Of a stretch of 64,000 bases of DNA, positions 33,901 through 43,516 are shown piece after piece. A program made the position numbers and the translations under genes. Within the stretch, counting starts at the first letter, position 1, and the number at the start of each line of letters is the position of its first letter. This DNA is from an uncultured Gallionellaceae bacterium (GTDB taxonomy: Bacteria; Pseudomonadota; Gammaproteobacteria; Burkholderiales; Gallionellaceae): positions 62,001-126,000 of the forward strand of contig CAINCU010000014.1 in the NCBI GenBank assembly GCA_903847155.1, written 5' to 3'. The notes under the pieces are model-generated. The model worked only from the letters and a program-made list of their open reading frames with translations. It did no database searches and was not told the DNA's origin.

Positions 33901-34002
33901 TATTTTTGCTACGAACAACATAATCTTTGATTATTTTGATTTTTTTGGGGTATTCTTGCGCCCGTTTTATTGTTTGTAGTTTGATTGCGGTCAGGGGAAA
34001 TT

Positions 34003-34890
34003 ATGCGTAACACAGTTTTTGCGGTGCTATTGGCAAGCTACGTGCTATTCGCACAAGCGGCTGGCAATGAACAAATTGCCGCGTTCAGTCAGGGCGAAGG
34101 ATTCGGTGCCATCAATATGGCGCACTCACCCAGATTGAGTTCGGCCATCGCGTTGATCTACGACGAACAAACGCAGCGCCCGCTGTATGCCAAGAATATC
34201 GACAATGTGGTGCCGATTGCCTCGATCACCAAACTGATGACGGCCATGGTGATTCTGGATGCGCACCTGCCGCTGGATGAGCCGATCACCATCACCGCTG
34301 AGGATAGAGATCTGTACAAGCGCAGCCATACGCGCATGCGCAAGGGCATGCTGCTGACCCGTGGCGAACTGTTGCAACTGGCACTGATGGCTTCGGAAAA
34401 TTCCGCCGCCGCCGCATTGGCGCGCACTTATCCGGGCGGCACTCAGGTGATGCTATCGATGATGAACGCCAAGGCGCACGAACTGGGTATGGATGCCACG
34501 CGCTTCGACGATCCCACCGGATTGCACTGCTCTAATGTGTCGACGGCGCAGGATCTGGTGAAGATGGTGCAGGCGGCACGGGGCTATGAAGACATCCAGC
34601 GCATTACCACTTCGCGCTCTTATACCGTCAATGTTTCCGCCAGACGCTCCCTGCACTACGTCAATACCAATCCGCTGGTGCGCAACGCCTCATGGGATAT
34701 CGGTCTGAGCAAGACCGGCTACATCAGCGAGGCAGGACGTTGTCTGGTGATGCAAGCCAATATTTCCAATCGTCCGGTGGTCATCGTGCTGCTGGATTCC
34801 TGGGGTAAACACACCCGGGTGGGCGATGCCAATCGCATCAAACAGTGGATGGAAGGCGGGCATACCCGCACCCGCAGTCGGCGCGGATAA
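34003..34890 (+). CDS. pbpG: D-alanyl-D-alanine endopeptidase/carboxypeptidase (S11 family)
   Basis: PIASITKLMTAMV (SxxK), SENSAA (SxN), KTGYI (KTG). Confidence 0.9.
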   Translation: MRNTVFAVLLASYVLFAQAAGNEQIAAFSQGEGFGAINMAHSPRLSSAIALIYDEQTQRPLYAKNIDNVVPIASITKLMTAMVILDAHLPLDEPITITAEDRDLYKRSHTRMRKGMLLTRGELLQLALMASENSAAAALARTYPGGTQVMLSMMNAKAHELGMDATRFDDPTGLHCSNVSTAQDLVKMVQAARGYEDIQRITTSRSYTVNVSARRSLHYVNTNPLVRNASWDIGLSKTGYISEAGRCLVMQANISNRPVVIVLLDSWGKHTRVGDANRIKQWMEGGHTRTRSRRG

Positions 34891-34920
34891 TTCGCACAGC
34901 CGCGTCATTGCATGGCAAAA

Positions 34921-34956
34921 CAAACGGGCGCGGTTACAGACCGCGCCCGTTTGCAT
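34921..34956. terminator. Bidirectional hairpin between pbpG and lipA
   Basis: AAACGGGCGCGGT-tacag-ACCGCGCCCGTTT. Confidence 0.75.
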
Positions 34957-35081
34957 TTCAACCTGGCATGGAAATATTTAGAAATAAAAATAACATTGGC
35001 CCGCAAGGCGCGTTCATGCTGGATGTGCAAAGTATGTGCTTGAAGACAAAGCAAAGACGGCAATCTTCGGAAATCTATGTG

Positions 35082-35112
35082 ACTAAGCCAGTAAATACGA
35101 GCTTCTACAGGC
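35082..35112 (+). repeat. Dispersed repeat family partial copy R7 (left module only)
   Basis: ctaagccagtaaatacgagcttctacagg. Confidence 0.5.
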
Positions 35113-35151
35113 GGTGTGGTAATTTTTTTGCTGTGGAAATTTTATCCGCAA

Positions 35152-36105
35152 CTAAACACCGGCTTGTTGCGCCTGCTCATCTGCGAAATAACTTGATCGC
35201 ACAAGCGGTGCGCACGCCGCATGCGAAAAGCCCATTTCCTTCGCGGCATCCTCGAACATCTTGAAGGTTTCCAGCGGCACGTAACGCAGCACCGGCAGGT
35301 GGCCGTCGGAGGGTTGCAGGTATTGGCCGATGGTGAGCATTTCGACATTGTGCGCGCGCAGATCACGCATCACTTGCAGCACTTCTTCGTCAGTTTCACC
35401 CAAGCCCAGCATCAGCCCGGATTTGGTGGTGACTTGCGGGAAGCGCGTCTTGAATTGCTTGAGCAGTTTGAGCGAGTGCACATAGTCGGCGCCGGGGCGC
35501 GCCAACGGGTACAGGCGCGGCACGGTTTCCAGATTATGGTTGAGCACGTCGGGCAAGCTACTGCCTAAAGCACCCAGCGCAATGTCGAGGCGCCCGCGAA
35601 AATCCGGCACCAGTATCTCCAGCTTGGTGGCAGGTGAATCGACGCGGATAGCGGCGAGGCAATCGGCGAAATGTTGCGCGCCACCGTCGCGCAGGTCGTC
35701 GCGGTCCACGCTGGTGATGACCACATACTTGAGTTTGAGAATGCCGATGGAGCGTGCCAGATTTTGCGGCTCGTCGGCATCGGGCGGCAACGGTTTGCCG
35801 TGCGCCACGTCGCAGAACGGGCAGCGCCGCGTGCAAACATCGCCCAGAATCATGAAGCTGGCCGTGCCTTTGCCGAAGCATTCACCGATGTTGGGACAGG
35901 AGGCTTCCTCGCATACGGTGTGCAACTGGTTCTCGCGCAACATGCGTTTCACTTCGTGGTAACCCGCGCCGCTGCCGGGTTTGACGCGTATCCATTGCGG
36001 CTTGCGCAAACGCTCAGTCAAGGGGATGATCTTGATGGGATTGCGTGCAGTTTTGGCAGCGCCGGTTTGTTTGCTGGTATCGTCCATGTCTGAATTGTAA
36101 AACAT
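35152..36105 (-). CDS. lipA: Lipoyl synthase
   Basis: [36 protein letters not shown]. Confidence 0.97.
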   Translation of the reverse strand: MFYNSDMDDTSKQTGAAKTARNPIKIIPLTERLRKPQWIRVKPGSGAGYHEVKRMLRENQLHTVCEEASCPNIGECFGKGTASFMILGDVCTRRCPFCDVAHGKPLPPDADEPQNLARSIGILKLKYVVITSVDRDDLRDGGAQHFADCLAAIRVDSPATKLEILVPDFRGRLDIALGALGSSLPDVLNHNLETVPRLYPLARPGADYVHSLKLLKQFKTRFPQVTTKSGLMLGLGETDEEVLQVMRDLRAHNVEMLTIGQYLQPSDGHLPVLRYVPLETFKMFEDAAKEMGFSHAACAPLVRSSYFADEQAQQAGV

Positions 36106-36247
36106 CCGCTGGCGTTGCCCGGTTCAAAAACTCCAAAAGCCACGCGAGTCGCAAGGATAAATAATACCCAACCAGAAAGCTATGGTATATTACGCACCAA
36201 TGGTTACGCCATTTCCACCGTTACGAACAATACATTAGGAGACTGCT

Positions 36248-36829
36248 ATGGAACACAAATTGCCCGCGCTGCCTTATCCGAGGGAGGCGCTCGCGCCGCA
36301 CATGTCTGCCGAGACTTTCGATTACCACTACGCCAAACATCATCAGGCATACATCACCAACCTGAATAACCTGATCAAGGGCACGGAATACGAGAACGCC
36401 AGTCTGGAAGACATCATCAAGAAATCTACCGGTGGTATCTACAACAACGCGGCACAAGTTTCCAATCACACTTTCTTCTGGAGCTGCATGAAGCCACAAG
36501 GCGGTGGAGAACCGGCCGGCGCGCTGGCTAGTGCCATCAACAAAAAATGGGGTTCGCTCGATGACTTCAAGAAAGCCTTCCAGACTTCCGCCGTGGGAAA
36601 TTTCGGTTCCGGCTGGACCTGGCTGGTGAAGAAGGCCGACGGTTCGCTCGACATCGTTAACATGGGTGCAGCCGGTACACCGTTGACCACTGCCGACAAA
36701 GCCTTGCTGTGTGTGGACGTGTGGGAACACGCTTACTACATCGATTATCGCAACATGCGTCCCAAGTACGTTGAAGTATTCATGAATCATCTGGTGAATT
36801 GGGATTTTGTGGCAAAGAACTTCGCTTGA
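36248..36829 (+). CDS. sodB: Fe-superoxide dismutase
   Basis: [53 protein letters not shown]. Confidence 0.97.
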   Translation: MEHKLPALPYPREALAPHMSAETFDYHYAKHHQAYITNLNNLIKGTEYENASLEDIIKKSTGGIYNNAAQVSNHTFFWSCMKPQGGGEPAGALASAINKKWGSLDDFKKAFQTSAVGNFGSGWTWLVKKADGSLDIVNMGAAGTPLTTADKALLCVDVWEHAYYIDYRNMRPKYVEVFMNHLVNWDFVAKNFA

Positions 36830-36868
36830 TTACGATTGTTGTTTCGTTAGAATAAAGTTGTGAAAAGC

Positions 36869-36898
36869 ACGGGGAAGCTTCGGTTTCCCCGTTTTTTT
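36869..36898 (+). terminator. Rho-independent terminator after sodB
   Basis: ACGGGGAA-gcttcgg-TTTCCCCGT + T-run. Confidence 0.9.
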
Positions 36899-37140
36899 GT
36901 CAAAAAATACGCTGCAATATCAAAATATTCGTTTTGTGTCATTTTTAAACTAGGTGGGTATAGTTTTACCACCCATTGAAAATGGGGCGAGGCTGAGTTT
37001 TCACACAACCTCGATAATCTGAAGATGGTCGGTGCGACTGCAATGACCGACTTTTCTTCGGCCATAGATAGTGACGAGTGGCGACCGTCAGCTTTCGAGC
37101 AATGTAAATTTACTTAAGCGCAAAAACTGAGCTGCCAGAC

Positions 37141-37643
37141 AGCGGACATTGGCGAATTCACACAATCGCCCCCTTGCAGGTGAAAAACGGTAGCTTCCGG
37201 CAGGATCTTTACTTCCGGCTCAATACATTTCCGGTCGAGTTGCCAGCCTTGCGGGTGCGATTGTCCGACATCCAGCTGCTGGCGAAATCCCTCTTGTCTC
37301 ATGTTGCAGCGGATCGGAATCTAGTTATTTCCGACGATGCCATCGGTTTGCTGCGCCGCTACGACTATCCAGGCAATGTGCGTGAGTTGCGAATATCATT
37401 GAGCGTGCCTGCCTGTTATGCGATGGCGGAACGATCCAGCCTATGCATCTGCCCGAGGAGGTTCGCAACGGTCACGAGATGCGAACAACCAGCACTGGTA
37501 AACCGGCAAGTTTGGAAGAACAAGATCGCCAAACTCTAGAAACTCGGCTTGCGCATCATCGCGGCAGTCGGAAAAAATTGGCGGCTGAGCTCGGTATTAG
37601 CGAAAGAACGCTTTATCATAAACTCAAACAGCTTGAAGAATAG
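37141..37643 (+). pseudogene. Remnant of a sigma54-dependent activator (bEBP): C-terminal AAA+ part plus Fis-type HTH, frameshifted
   Basis: VKNGSFRQDLYFRLNTFPVELPALRVRLSDIQLLAKSLL...YDYPGNVREL | frameshift | GGTIQPMHLPEEV...KKLAAELGISERTLYHKLKQLEE. Confidence 0.9.
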
Positions 37644-37650
37644 AGCGTTC

Positions 37651-37684
37651 TGCCAACATGGCGCATACTCTGCCACTTCTGGCA
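37651..37684. promoter_or_regulatory. Two phased palindromes, candidate enhancer (UAS)
   Basis: TGCCAacaTGGC (37651-37662) and TGCCActtcTGGCA (37671-37684), centres 21 bp apart. Confidence 0.6.
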
Positions 37685-37786
37685 GAGAAGCTAACTTCTT
37701 TCGTCAACACCGACCTGTGACATTTCGCCGCAAGCGACTCTGGAAACGACAACGGACTTAAGCTGTTACGTTTTTAACTCCAGGCA

Positions 37787-37802
37787 TGGCATAAGCCTTG
37801 CA
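37787..37802 (+). promoter_or_regulatory. Sigma54 -24/-12 promoter
   Basis: TGGCATAAGCCTTGCA (GG-N10-GC). Confidence 0.8.
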
Positions 37803-37933
37803 TTGCATAACGCTTGGAAGCGGCGTAGTCTTTGCTACCAGAAACAGTCAGGGTGCGCTCCTCTCGCAAACAGTACTTGCCCGCTGCTTCAACGCTCGTC
37901 GCTTCCTCCCAACTAAATAGTCAGGAGATTTTC

Positions 37934-38329
37934 ATGCGTATAGCAGTCACCAGCCAGAATTATCGTGCTGTCACCGGCCACGCCGGAAAGGCGCGCCGTT
38001 TCATCGTATTTGAAGCCACTGTTCAAGATCAGCCACGGGAAATTGAGCGATTCGATCTTGATGCCAACATGGCCATCCACGGCTTCGATCATCGCGCCGG
38101 CCACCCCCTCGACAGCGTGAACGTACTAATAACCGGCGGAGCCGGTGAAGGCTTTATCCGCCACTTGGCTGCACGCGACGTATTGGTGGTTGCAACTGAA
38201 GAGAGCGATCCCTGCATGGCGGTGGAAGCGTTTATCGCAGGCCGTGTGAAATCGGCCAGCGAAGGTTGCAATCACGACCATAGCAATCTCGGCGACGAAC
38301 AAGGTCACACATGCAGCTGCCACGGCTGA
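37934..38329 (+). CDS. NifX/NafY-like dinitrogenase Fe-Mo cofactor-binding family protein
   Basis: MRIAVTSQNYRAVTGHAGKARRFIVFEA...VLITGGAGEGFIRHLAARDVLVVATEESDPCMAVEAFIAG. Confidence 0.85.
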   Translation: MRIAVTSQNYRAVTGHAGKARRFIVFEATVQDQPREIERFDLDANMAIHGFDHRAGHPLDSVNVLITGGAGEGFIRHLAARDVLVVATEESDPCMAVEAFIAGRVKSASEGCNHDHSNLGDEQGHTCSCHG

Positions 38330-38544
38330 AACGCAACGCTGGCGGCGCGAGAAAGACGCTACGCCGCGAGATCACCATTGCCTTGGCGATCAAACTGCTG
38401 GTGCTCTATGGCCTTTGGTATGTCTTCTTCAGCCATCCGTCGATTCACGGCATGACTGAGGGCATGGATCCCGATCGCGTAGCCGCCGCCCTCATCGCCC
38501 CGCCGCCAATAAACACAATTGAACGTCATGAGGAGAAACACTGA
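38311..38544 (+). CDS. cydP: Cytochrome bd oxidase small subunit CydP
   Basis: [26 protein letters not shown] directly before cydA. Confidence 0.85.
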   Translation: MQLPRLKRNAGGARKTLRREITIALAIKLLVLYGLWYVFFSHPSIHGMTEGMDPDRVAAALIAPPPINTIERHEEKH

Positions 38545-40115
38545 TGATTACCCAAGAAGTCGTTGACCTGTCGCGGCTGCAGTTCGCCGCCACAGCTTTC
38601 TATCATTTCCTGTTTGTGCCGCTGACACTGGGCCTTTCTTTCCTGCTGGCCATCATGGAGACGGTGTTTGTCATAACTGGCAAGGAAATATACCGGGACA
38701 TGACCAAGTTCTGGGGAAAGTTGTTCGGTATCAACTTTGCACTGGGTGTCACCACCGGCCTCACCATGGAGTTTCAATTCGGTACCAACTGGGCATATTA
38801 CTCGCACTATGTTGGTGACATCTTCGGCGCACCGCTGGCCATCGAGGGATTGATGGCGTTCTTCCTCGAGTCCACTTTCATCGGCCTGTTCTTTTTCGGC
38901 TGGGACAAACTTTCCAAGCGCAGGCATTTGTTGATTACCTATCTCACCGCCATCGGCTCCAACCTGTCGGCGGTGTGGATTCTCGTCGCCAACGGCTGGA
39001 TGCAGAACCCGGTGGGTTCCCACTTCAGCTACGTGACCATGCGTATGGAGATGACGTCGTTCTGGGATGTGGTATTCAACCCGGCAGCCCAGGCCAAGTT
39101 CGTACACACCGTGTCGGCCGGTTATGTCACCGGCTCCATGTTCGTCCTCGGCATCAGCGCTTGGTATATGCTGAAGGGCAGGGATATGGAGTTCGCCAAA
39201 CGCTCCTTCCGCATTGCTGCCGCATTTGGTTTTGCCTCGGCCATGTCAGTTATTGTTTTAGGCGACGAATCCGGCTATGCCGTCACGGAGCACCAGCAAA
39301 CCAAGCTCGCCGCGTTGGAAGGTATGTGGAAGACTGAGCCAGCACCTGCATCTTTCACCTTGTTCGCCATACCCGACGATGAGAAGCGCGAGAATCATGC
39401 CGAGATCAAGATTCCTTACGCCCTTGGCCTAATCGCGACCCGCTCTGCGAACAAGGAGATTCCCGGTATCGACCAGCTCGAAGCGCGCGCTGCTGAACGT
39501 ATTACTAGCGGCATCATCGCTGTCAAGGCACTCGAACAATTGCGCGCCAAGACGGCCGACGATGCGACCAAAGCCGCCTTCGAAGCGCATAAGGACGATC
39601 TGGGCTTTGGCTTGCTGCTAAAGAAATACACGGCCGACGTCTCTCTGGCGACACCGAAAATGATTGCGCAGGCGGCAAGAGATTCGATTCCCAAGGTTGC
39701 CCCGATGTTCTGGACATTCCGCGTCATGGTGCTTCTGGGCTTCTCCTTCGCGCTCCTGTTAGCAGTCTCCTTCTGGTACTCGGCCAAGAACACCTTCCAC
39801 GAGAAGCGCTGGCTTTTGCGCTGGGCGCTGTGGTTTATCCCGCTACCGTGGATCGCTTCGGAGATGGGGTGGTTCGTAGCGGAATACGGCCGCCAGCCGT
39901 GGACCATATTCGGCATCCTGCCGACGCATCTTTCCACCTCGACCTTGTCGGTCAACAACCTGTACGGTTCGATCGCGGGCTTCATGTTCTTCTATACCGG
40001 CCTGCTGGTGGTGGAAATGTACCTGATGTTCAAGTACGCACGCCTTGGCCCCTCCAGCTTGGGTACCGGTCGTTATGCGGGTGAAGCTGCTCCCGCTTTG
40101 AAAACTGCACATTGA
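38544..40115 (+). CDS. cydA: Cytochrome bd ubiquinol oxidase subunit I
   Basis: [44 protein letters not shown]. Confidence 0.97.
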   Translation: MITQEVVDLSRLQFAATAFYHFLFVPLTLGLSFLLAIMETVFVITGKEIYRDMTKFWGKLFGINFALGVTTGLTMEFQFGTNWAYYSHYVGDIFGAPLAIEGLMAFFLESTFIGLFFFGWDKLSKRRHLLITYLTAIGSNLSAVWILVANGWMQNPVGSHFSYVTMRMEMTSFWDVVFNPAAQAKFVHTVSAGYVTGSMFVLGISAWYMLKGRDMEFAKRSFRIAAAFGFASAMSVIVLGDESGYAVTEHQQTKLAALEGMWKTEPAPASFTLFAIPDDEKRENHAEIKIPYALGLIATRSANKEIPGIDQLEARAAERITSGIIAVKALEQLRAKTADDATKAAFEAHKDDLGFGLLLKKYTADVSLATPKMIAQAARDSIPKVAPMFWTFRVMVLLGFSFALLLAVSFWYSAKNTFHEKRWLLRWALWFIPLPWIASEMGWFVAEYGRQPWTIFGILPTHLSTSTLSVNNLYGSIAGFMFFYTGLLVVEMYLMFKYARLGPSSLGTGRYAGEAAPALKTAH

Positions 40116-40125
40116 GGAAAATACC

Positions 40126-41265
40126 ATGCTCGATTATGAAACCCTGAAAATCATCTGGTGGCTGCTAATCGGTGTTCTGTTGCTCGGCTTTGCCGTCATG
40201 GACGGCCACGATATGGGCGTCGGCACGCTGCTGCCTTTCGTCGGCAAAAACGACGTGGAGCGCCGAGTCGTCATCAACACCGTCGGCCCGCACTGGGACG
40301 GCAACCAGGTCTGGTTCGTTACTGCTGGCGGCGCTATCTTCGCCGCTTGGCCGATCGTTTATGCGGCAGCTTTCTCCGGCTTCTACTGGGCCATGCTGGT
40401 GGTACTGTGGGCACTGTTCTTTCGGCCGGTAGGCTTCGACTATCGTTCCAAGGTGTCAAATCCCACTTGGCGTGAAATCTGGGACTGGGGCTTGTTCGTC
40501 GGAGGAACAGTGCCGGCGCTAATCTTCGGCGTCGCATTCGGTAACCTGCTGCTGGGGGTACCCTTCCACTTCGAAGACAACATGATGCCGGTCTACACGG
40601 GCACTTTCTGGGGACTGCTCAATCCGTTCGCGTTGCTGGCCGGTGTCGTGAGCCTGTCCATGCTCACGTTTCACGGCGCCAACTATCTGATGATTCGCAC
40701 CGAAGGTGACGTCTATGCACGTGCCAGAACTGCTTCGCTGATCTTTGGAACGCTGATGCTGGTGGCATTTGCGGGTGCTGGTGTTTGGGTTTCTTCAGAC
40801 ATGCCGGGTTATATCATCACTTCGGTGGTCGATCCCGGCGCCTTGCCCAATCCACTGGACAAGACAGTCGAGATTCAGGCGGGTGCATGGATGGGTAATT
40901 TCGCCAGACATCCGATGCTTTGGGCAGTGCCGGGCGCAGCCTTCGTTGGCGGCCTGCTGGCATTGCTGTTCGCTTGGGCGAAAAAGCCGGTGCTGGCTTT
41001 CATAGCCAGCGGCGTGGCTGAATTTGGCGTCATCGGCACTGCGGGTGTCGCCATGTTCCCCTTCATCATGCCTTCGTCCAGCGATCCGCGCTCAAGCCTG
41101 ACGGTGTGGGACAGCGTGTCCAGTCACCTGACGCTGGAAGTGATGTTCTGGGCGGCGTTGATTTTCACGCCTATCGTCATTACTTATACTGGTTGGGCGT
41201 ACAAAATGATGGCGGGCAAGATCACCAACGCGTACATCGAGTCCAACGACCATTCCGCTTACTAA
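40126..41265 (+). CDS. cydB: Cytochrome bd ubiquinol oxidase subunit II
   Basis: MLDYETLKIIWWLLIGVLLLGFAVMDGHDMGVGTLLPF. Confidence 0.97.
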   Translation: MLDYETLKIIWWLLIGVLLLGFAVMDGHDMGVGTLLPFVGKNDVERRVVINTVGPHWDGNQVWFVTAGGAIFAAWPIVYAAAFSGFYWAMLVVLWALFFRPVGFDYRSKVSNPTWREIWDWGLFVGGTVPALIFGVAFGNLLLGVPFHFEDNMMPVYTGTFWGLLNPFALLAGVVSLSMLTFHGANYLMIRTEGDVYARARTASLIFGTLMLVAFAGAGVWVSSDMPGYIITSVVDPGALPNPLDKTVEIQAGAWMGNFARHPMLWAVPGAAFVGGLLALLFAWAKKPVLAFIASGVAEFGVIGTAGVAMFPFIMPSSSDPRSSLTVWDSVSSHLTLEVMFWAALIFTPIVITYTGWAYKMMAGKITNAYIESNDHSAY

Positions 41266-41284
41266 AATACATAAGGAGATTCGC

Positions 41285-41371
41285 ATGTGGTATTTCACCT
41301 GGATGTTGGGACTGGCCATGGCCATCCTGTTTGCCGTGGTCAACGCACTCTGGCACGAGTTTCACGAATGA
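41285..41371 (+). CDS. cydX: CydX, 28-aa bd oxidase subunit (not in ORF track)
   Basis: MWYFTWMLGLAMAILFAVVNALWHEFHE* with SD AAGGAGA, 19 bp after cydB. Confidence 0.93.
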   Translation: MWYFTWMLGLAMAILFAVVNALWHEFHE

Positions 41372-41699
41372 TGTCGCGCAGGTAGCGTCATCCATGACTA
41401 TAGATTCGACACGAATAAAGTATAGGTTCAATGTATAGTTTGCTGTCTGAAAATGCATGTAAAAAGACGATGGAAGAAAGCTCACTGTGCTGGAATTAAA
41501 AGAGAGGCGCAACCAGGTGATTCGAGCCAACAAGCGAGGGTCAAAAAAATAAATGAGCCGAGATATGGGATTGAGCTATCCAGCGGTGTGGTAGACCATT
41601 AATCCAACAGAACTGTCCAAAATCAACAACCGCAGCTGCAACTTCTTAGGCCCAAGAAGGGTTTAGGAAAAATGGCCTTAACATTGCACTAATAAAACA

Positions 41700-41737
41700 A
41701 TTGGTTAGATCGTAATTGGTCTAACCAATTTTTTTGA
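41700..41737. terminator. Hairpin terminator between cyd operon and integrase remnant
   Basis: ATTGGTTAGA-tcgtaa-TTGGTCTAACCAAT + T-run. Confidence 0.75.
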
Positions 41738-42045
41738 TGGGGACTTTTGGGTGACTTTTCTCACCAAGCTGTTCTCGCCGAATCATTGCAAGACTGCGAT
41801 TCACTCGACGGCCTTTGTCTGTGGTGTGATTTAACGCCCCCACTAGCTCATCAATCTGTACTACTGAGTAATGAGCCATCATACCTTGGCGCCGTGAGCC
41901 ACAAAATGTCAGCAATCGTTTCTTCATGTGCTTCAGTCTCCCGTAATCGCATTCCCACCGTATGACGCAGATCGTGAATGTGAAGGTCTGGAATTCCGGC
42001 CTTCTTTCTCGCCCGTTGCTATGCGCTGTTGTTCATGGTTTCAAT
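41721..42045 (-). pseudogene. Tyrosine recombinase/phage integrase C-terminal remnant with a frameshift
   Basis: Reverse strand: DLHIHDLRHTVGMRLRETEAHEETIADILWLT | frameshift | RRQGMMAHYSVVQIDELVGALNHTTDKG. Confidence 0.85.
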
Positions 42046-42121
42046 CCGGCGCCCTTGGACAGGGGAATACATACTCAATCATCTTTGCCTCTTTGTGTTT
42101 CGATGATGAAGCATTATTCAT

Positions 42122-42137
42122 TGTCACAATCCTTACA
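42122..42137 (+). promoter_or_regulatory. NifA-type upstream activator sequence
   Basis: TGT-CACAATCCTT-ACA (TGT-N10-ACA). Confidence 0.75.
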
Positions 42138-42231
42138 ACACTCTTTGGCCGTCTTGTTCCACACACGCGAGTTGAGCGTGGTGTTTCTACAAGCTTCTAA
42201 TTAAACATCAGCTTGAGTCTGCTATCAGGGC

Positions 42232-42247
42232 TGGCATGCAGTTTGCA
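42232..42247 (+). promoter_or_regulatory. Sigma54 -24/-12 promoter of the nif-iscA operon
   Basis: TGGCATGCAGTTTGCA (GG-N10-GC). Confidence 0.85.
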
Positions 42248-42283
42248 AATATACAGGCACAGATACCCTCATAGGAGCGAACC

Positions 42284-42604
42284 ATGATCATCATGACACT
42301 CAACGCGATCTCCGCCGTGGAGAAATTTATCAAAGGAGTAGACACGCCTGCCGAGCTGCGCATCGCAATTGCAAGCGGCGGCTATTTCGGCTTCCAGTAC
42401 GGCATGTCTCTGGAGGAAGTGAAGAACGATGACAGCATCGTGCTGAAATACAGTGCAGTGACCTTGCTTGTCAATCCTTTGTTCGCTCCGCTACCGGAAG
42501 GCGTCTCCGTCGATTTCGTCGACAGACTCACCGGCAGTGGCTTTAAATTCGAAAACTCGAACGCTAGCTCCAGCTGTGCGTGCGGTTTATCTTTCTCAGC
42601 ATAA
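42284..42604 (+). CDS. Nif-associated IscA/HesB Fe-S protein
   Basis: [21 protein letters not shown]...[13 protein letters not shown], upstream of nifU. Confidence 0.92.
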   Translation: MIIMTLNAISAVEKFIKGVDTPAELRIAIASGGYFGFQYGMSLEEVKNDDSIVLKYSAVTLLVNPLFAPLPEGVSVDFVDRLTGSGFKFENSNASSSCACGLSFSA

Positions 42605-42615
42605 GGAGCAACACC

Positions 42616-43512
42616 ATGTGGGACTACTCGGAAAAAGTTAAGGAACATTTCTTTCAGCCGCGCAACGCGGGCGTGCTGGAAGGCGCGAACGGCGTGGGCG
42701 ATGTCGGCTCGATCTCCTGTGGTGACGCGCTACGGCTGATGCTCAAGGTCGAACCGGACACCGACGTCATCCTCGCCGCCAACTTCCAGACCTTCGGCTG
42801 CGGTTCGGCCATCGCATCAAGTTCCGCGCTGACCGAGATGGTTATCGGCAAAACACTGGATGAGGCGCTGAAGGTGAGCAATCAGGACATCGCCGATTAC
42901 CTCGACGGTCTGCCGCCGGAAAAGATGCACTGCTCGGTGATGGGGCGTGAAGCGTTGCAAGCCGCCGTGGCCAATTATCGCGGCGAAGTGTGGAGCGACG
43001 ACCACGAAGAAGGCGCGCTGGTGTGCAAGTGTTTCGCCATCGACGCGGTGCTGATCGAAGACACCATTCGTGCCAACAACCTGACCACGGTGCAGGACGT
43101 GACCAATTACACCAAGGCCGGCGGCGGCTGTTCGTCTTGCCACGAAGGCATCGAAGAGATTCTGGTGAAGGTTATGGTTGAGCGCGGCGAGACGTTCAAA
43201 CCTAGCGCGGCCGCGCAAGAGCAAGAGGAAGCCAAACCGGCAGGCATGACCAACCTGCAACGCATCCGCAAGATCGAAGCCGTGCTGGATGCGGTGCGCC
43301 CGCAACTGAAACGCGACGGCGGTGACATCGAGCTGGTGGATGTTGAAGGCAAGACCATCTACGTCAACATGAAAGGCGCGTGCTCCGGTTGTCAGATGGA
43401 AGCGCTCACGCTGCAAGGCATCCAGCAAAAGCTGATGGACGAGTTGAAAGAATTCATCAAGATCGTGCCGACCAAGGCGGGTGCGTTGAGCCGCGCATCT
43501 TGCCACCCCTGA
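42616..43512 (+). CDS. nifU: Fe-S scaffold NifU (three-domain)
   Basis: IscU-like + BFD-like CKC...CSSC + Nfu GACSGC domains. Confidence 0.97.
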   Translation: MWDYSEKVKEHFFQPRNAGVLEGANGVGDVGSISCGDALRLMLKVEPDTDVILAANFQTFGCGSAIASSSALTEMVIGKTLDEALKVSNQDIADYLDGLPPEKMHCSVMGREALQAAVANYRGEVWSDDHEEGALVCKCFAIDAVLIEDTIRANNLTTVQDVTNYTKAGGGCSSCHEGIEEILVKVMVERGETFKPSAAAQEQEEAKPAGMTNLQRIRKIEAVLDAVRPQLKRDGGDIELVDVEGKTIYVNMKGACSGCQMEALTLQGIQQKLMDELKEFIKIVPTKAGALSRASCHP

Positions 43513-43516
43513 GGAG

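Noticed and set aside
35082-35112. Partial repeat R7 treated as full element
   Set aside because: Only the GCCAGTAAATACG half is recognisable; right module absent, so kept as low-confidence fragment only.
37832-37933. N-terminal extension of the NifX-like ORF
   Set aside because: No SD; the ATG at 37934 has AGGAG and begins the conserved MRIAVTSQN; the extension is the sigma54 leader.
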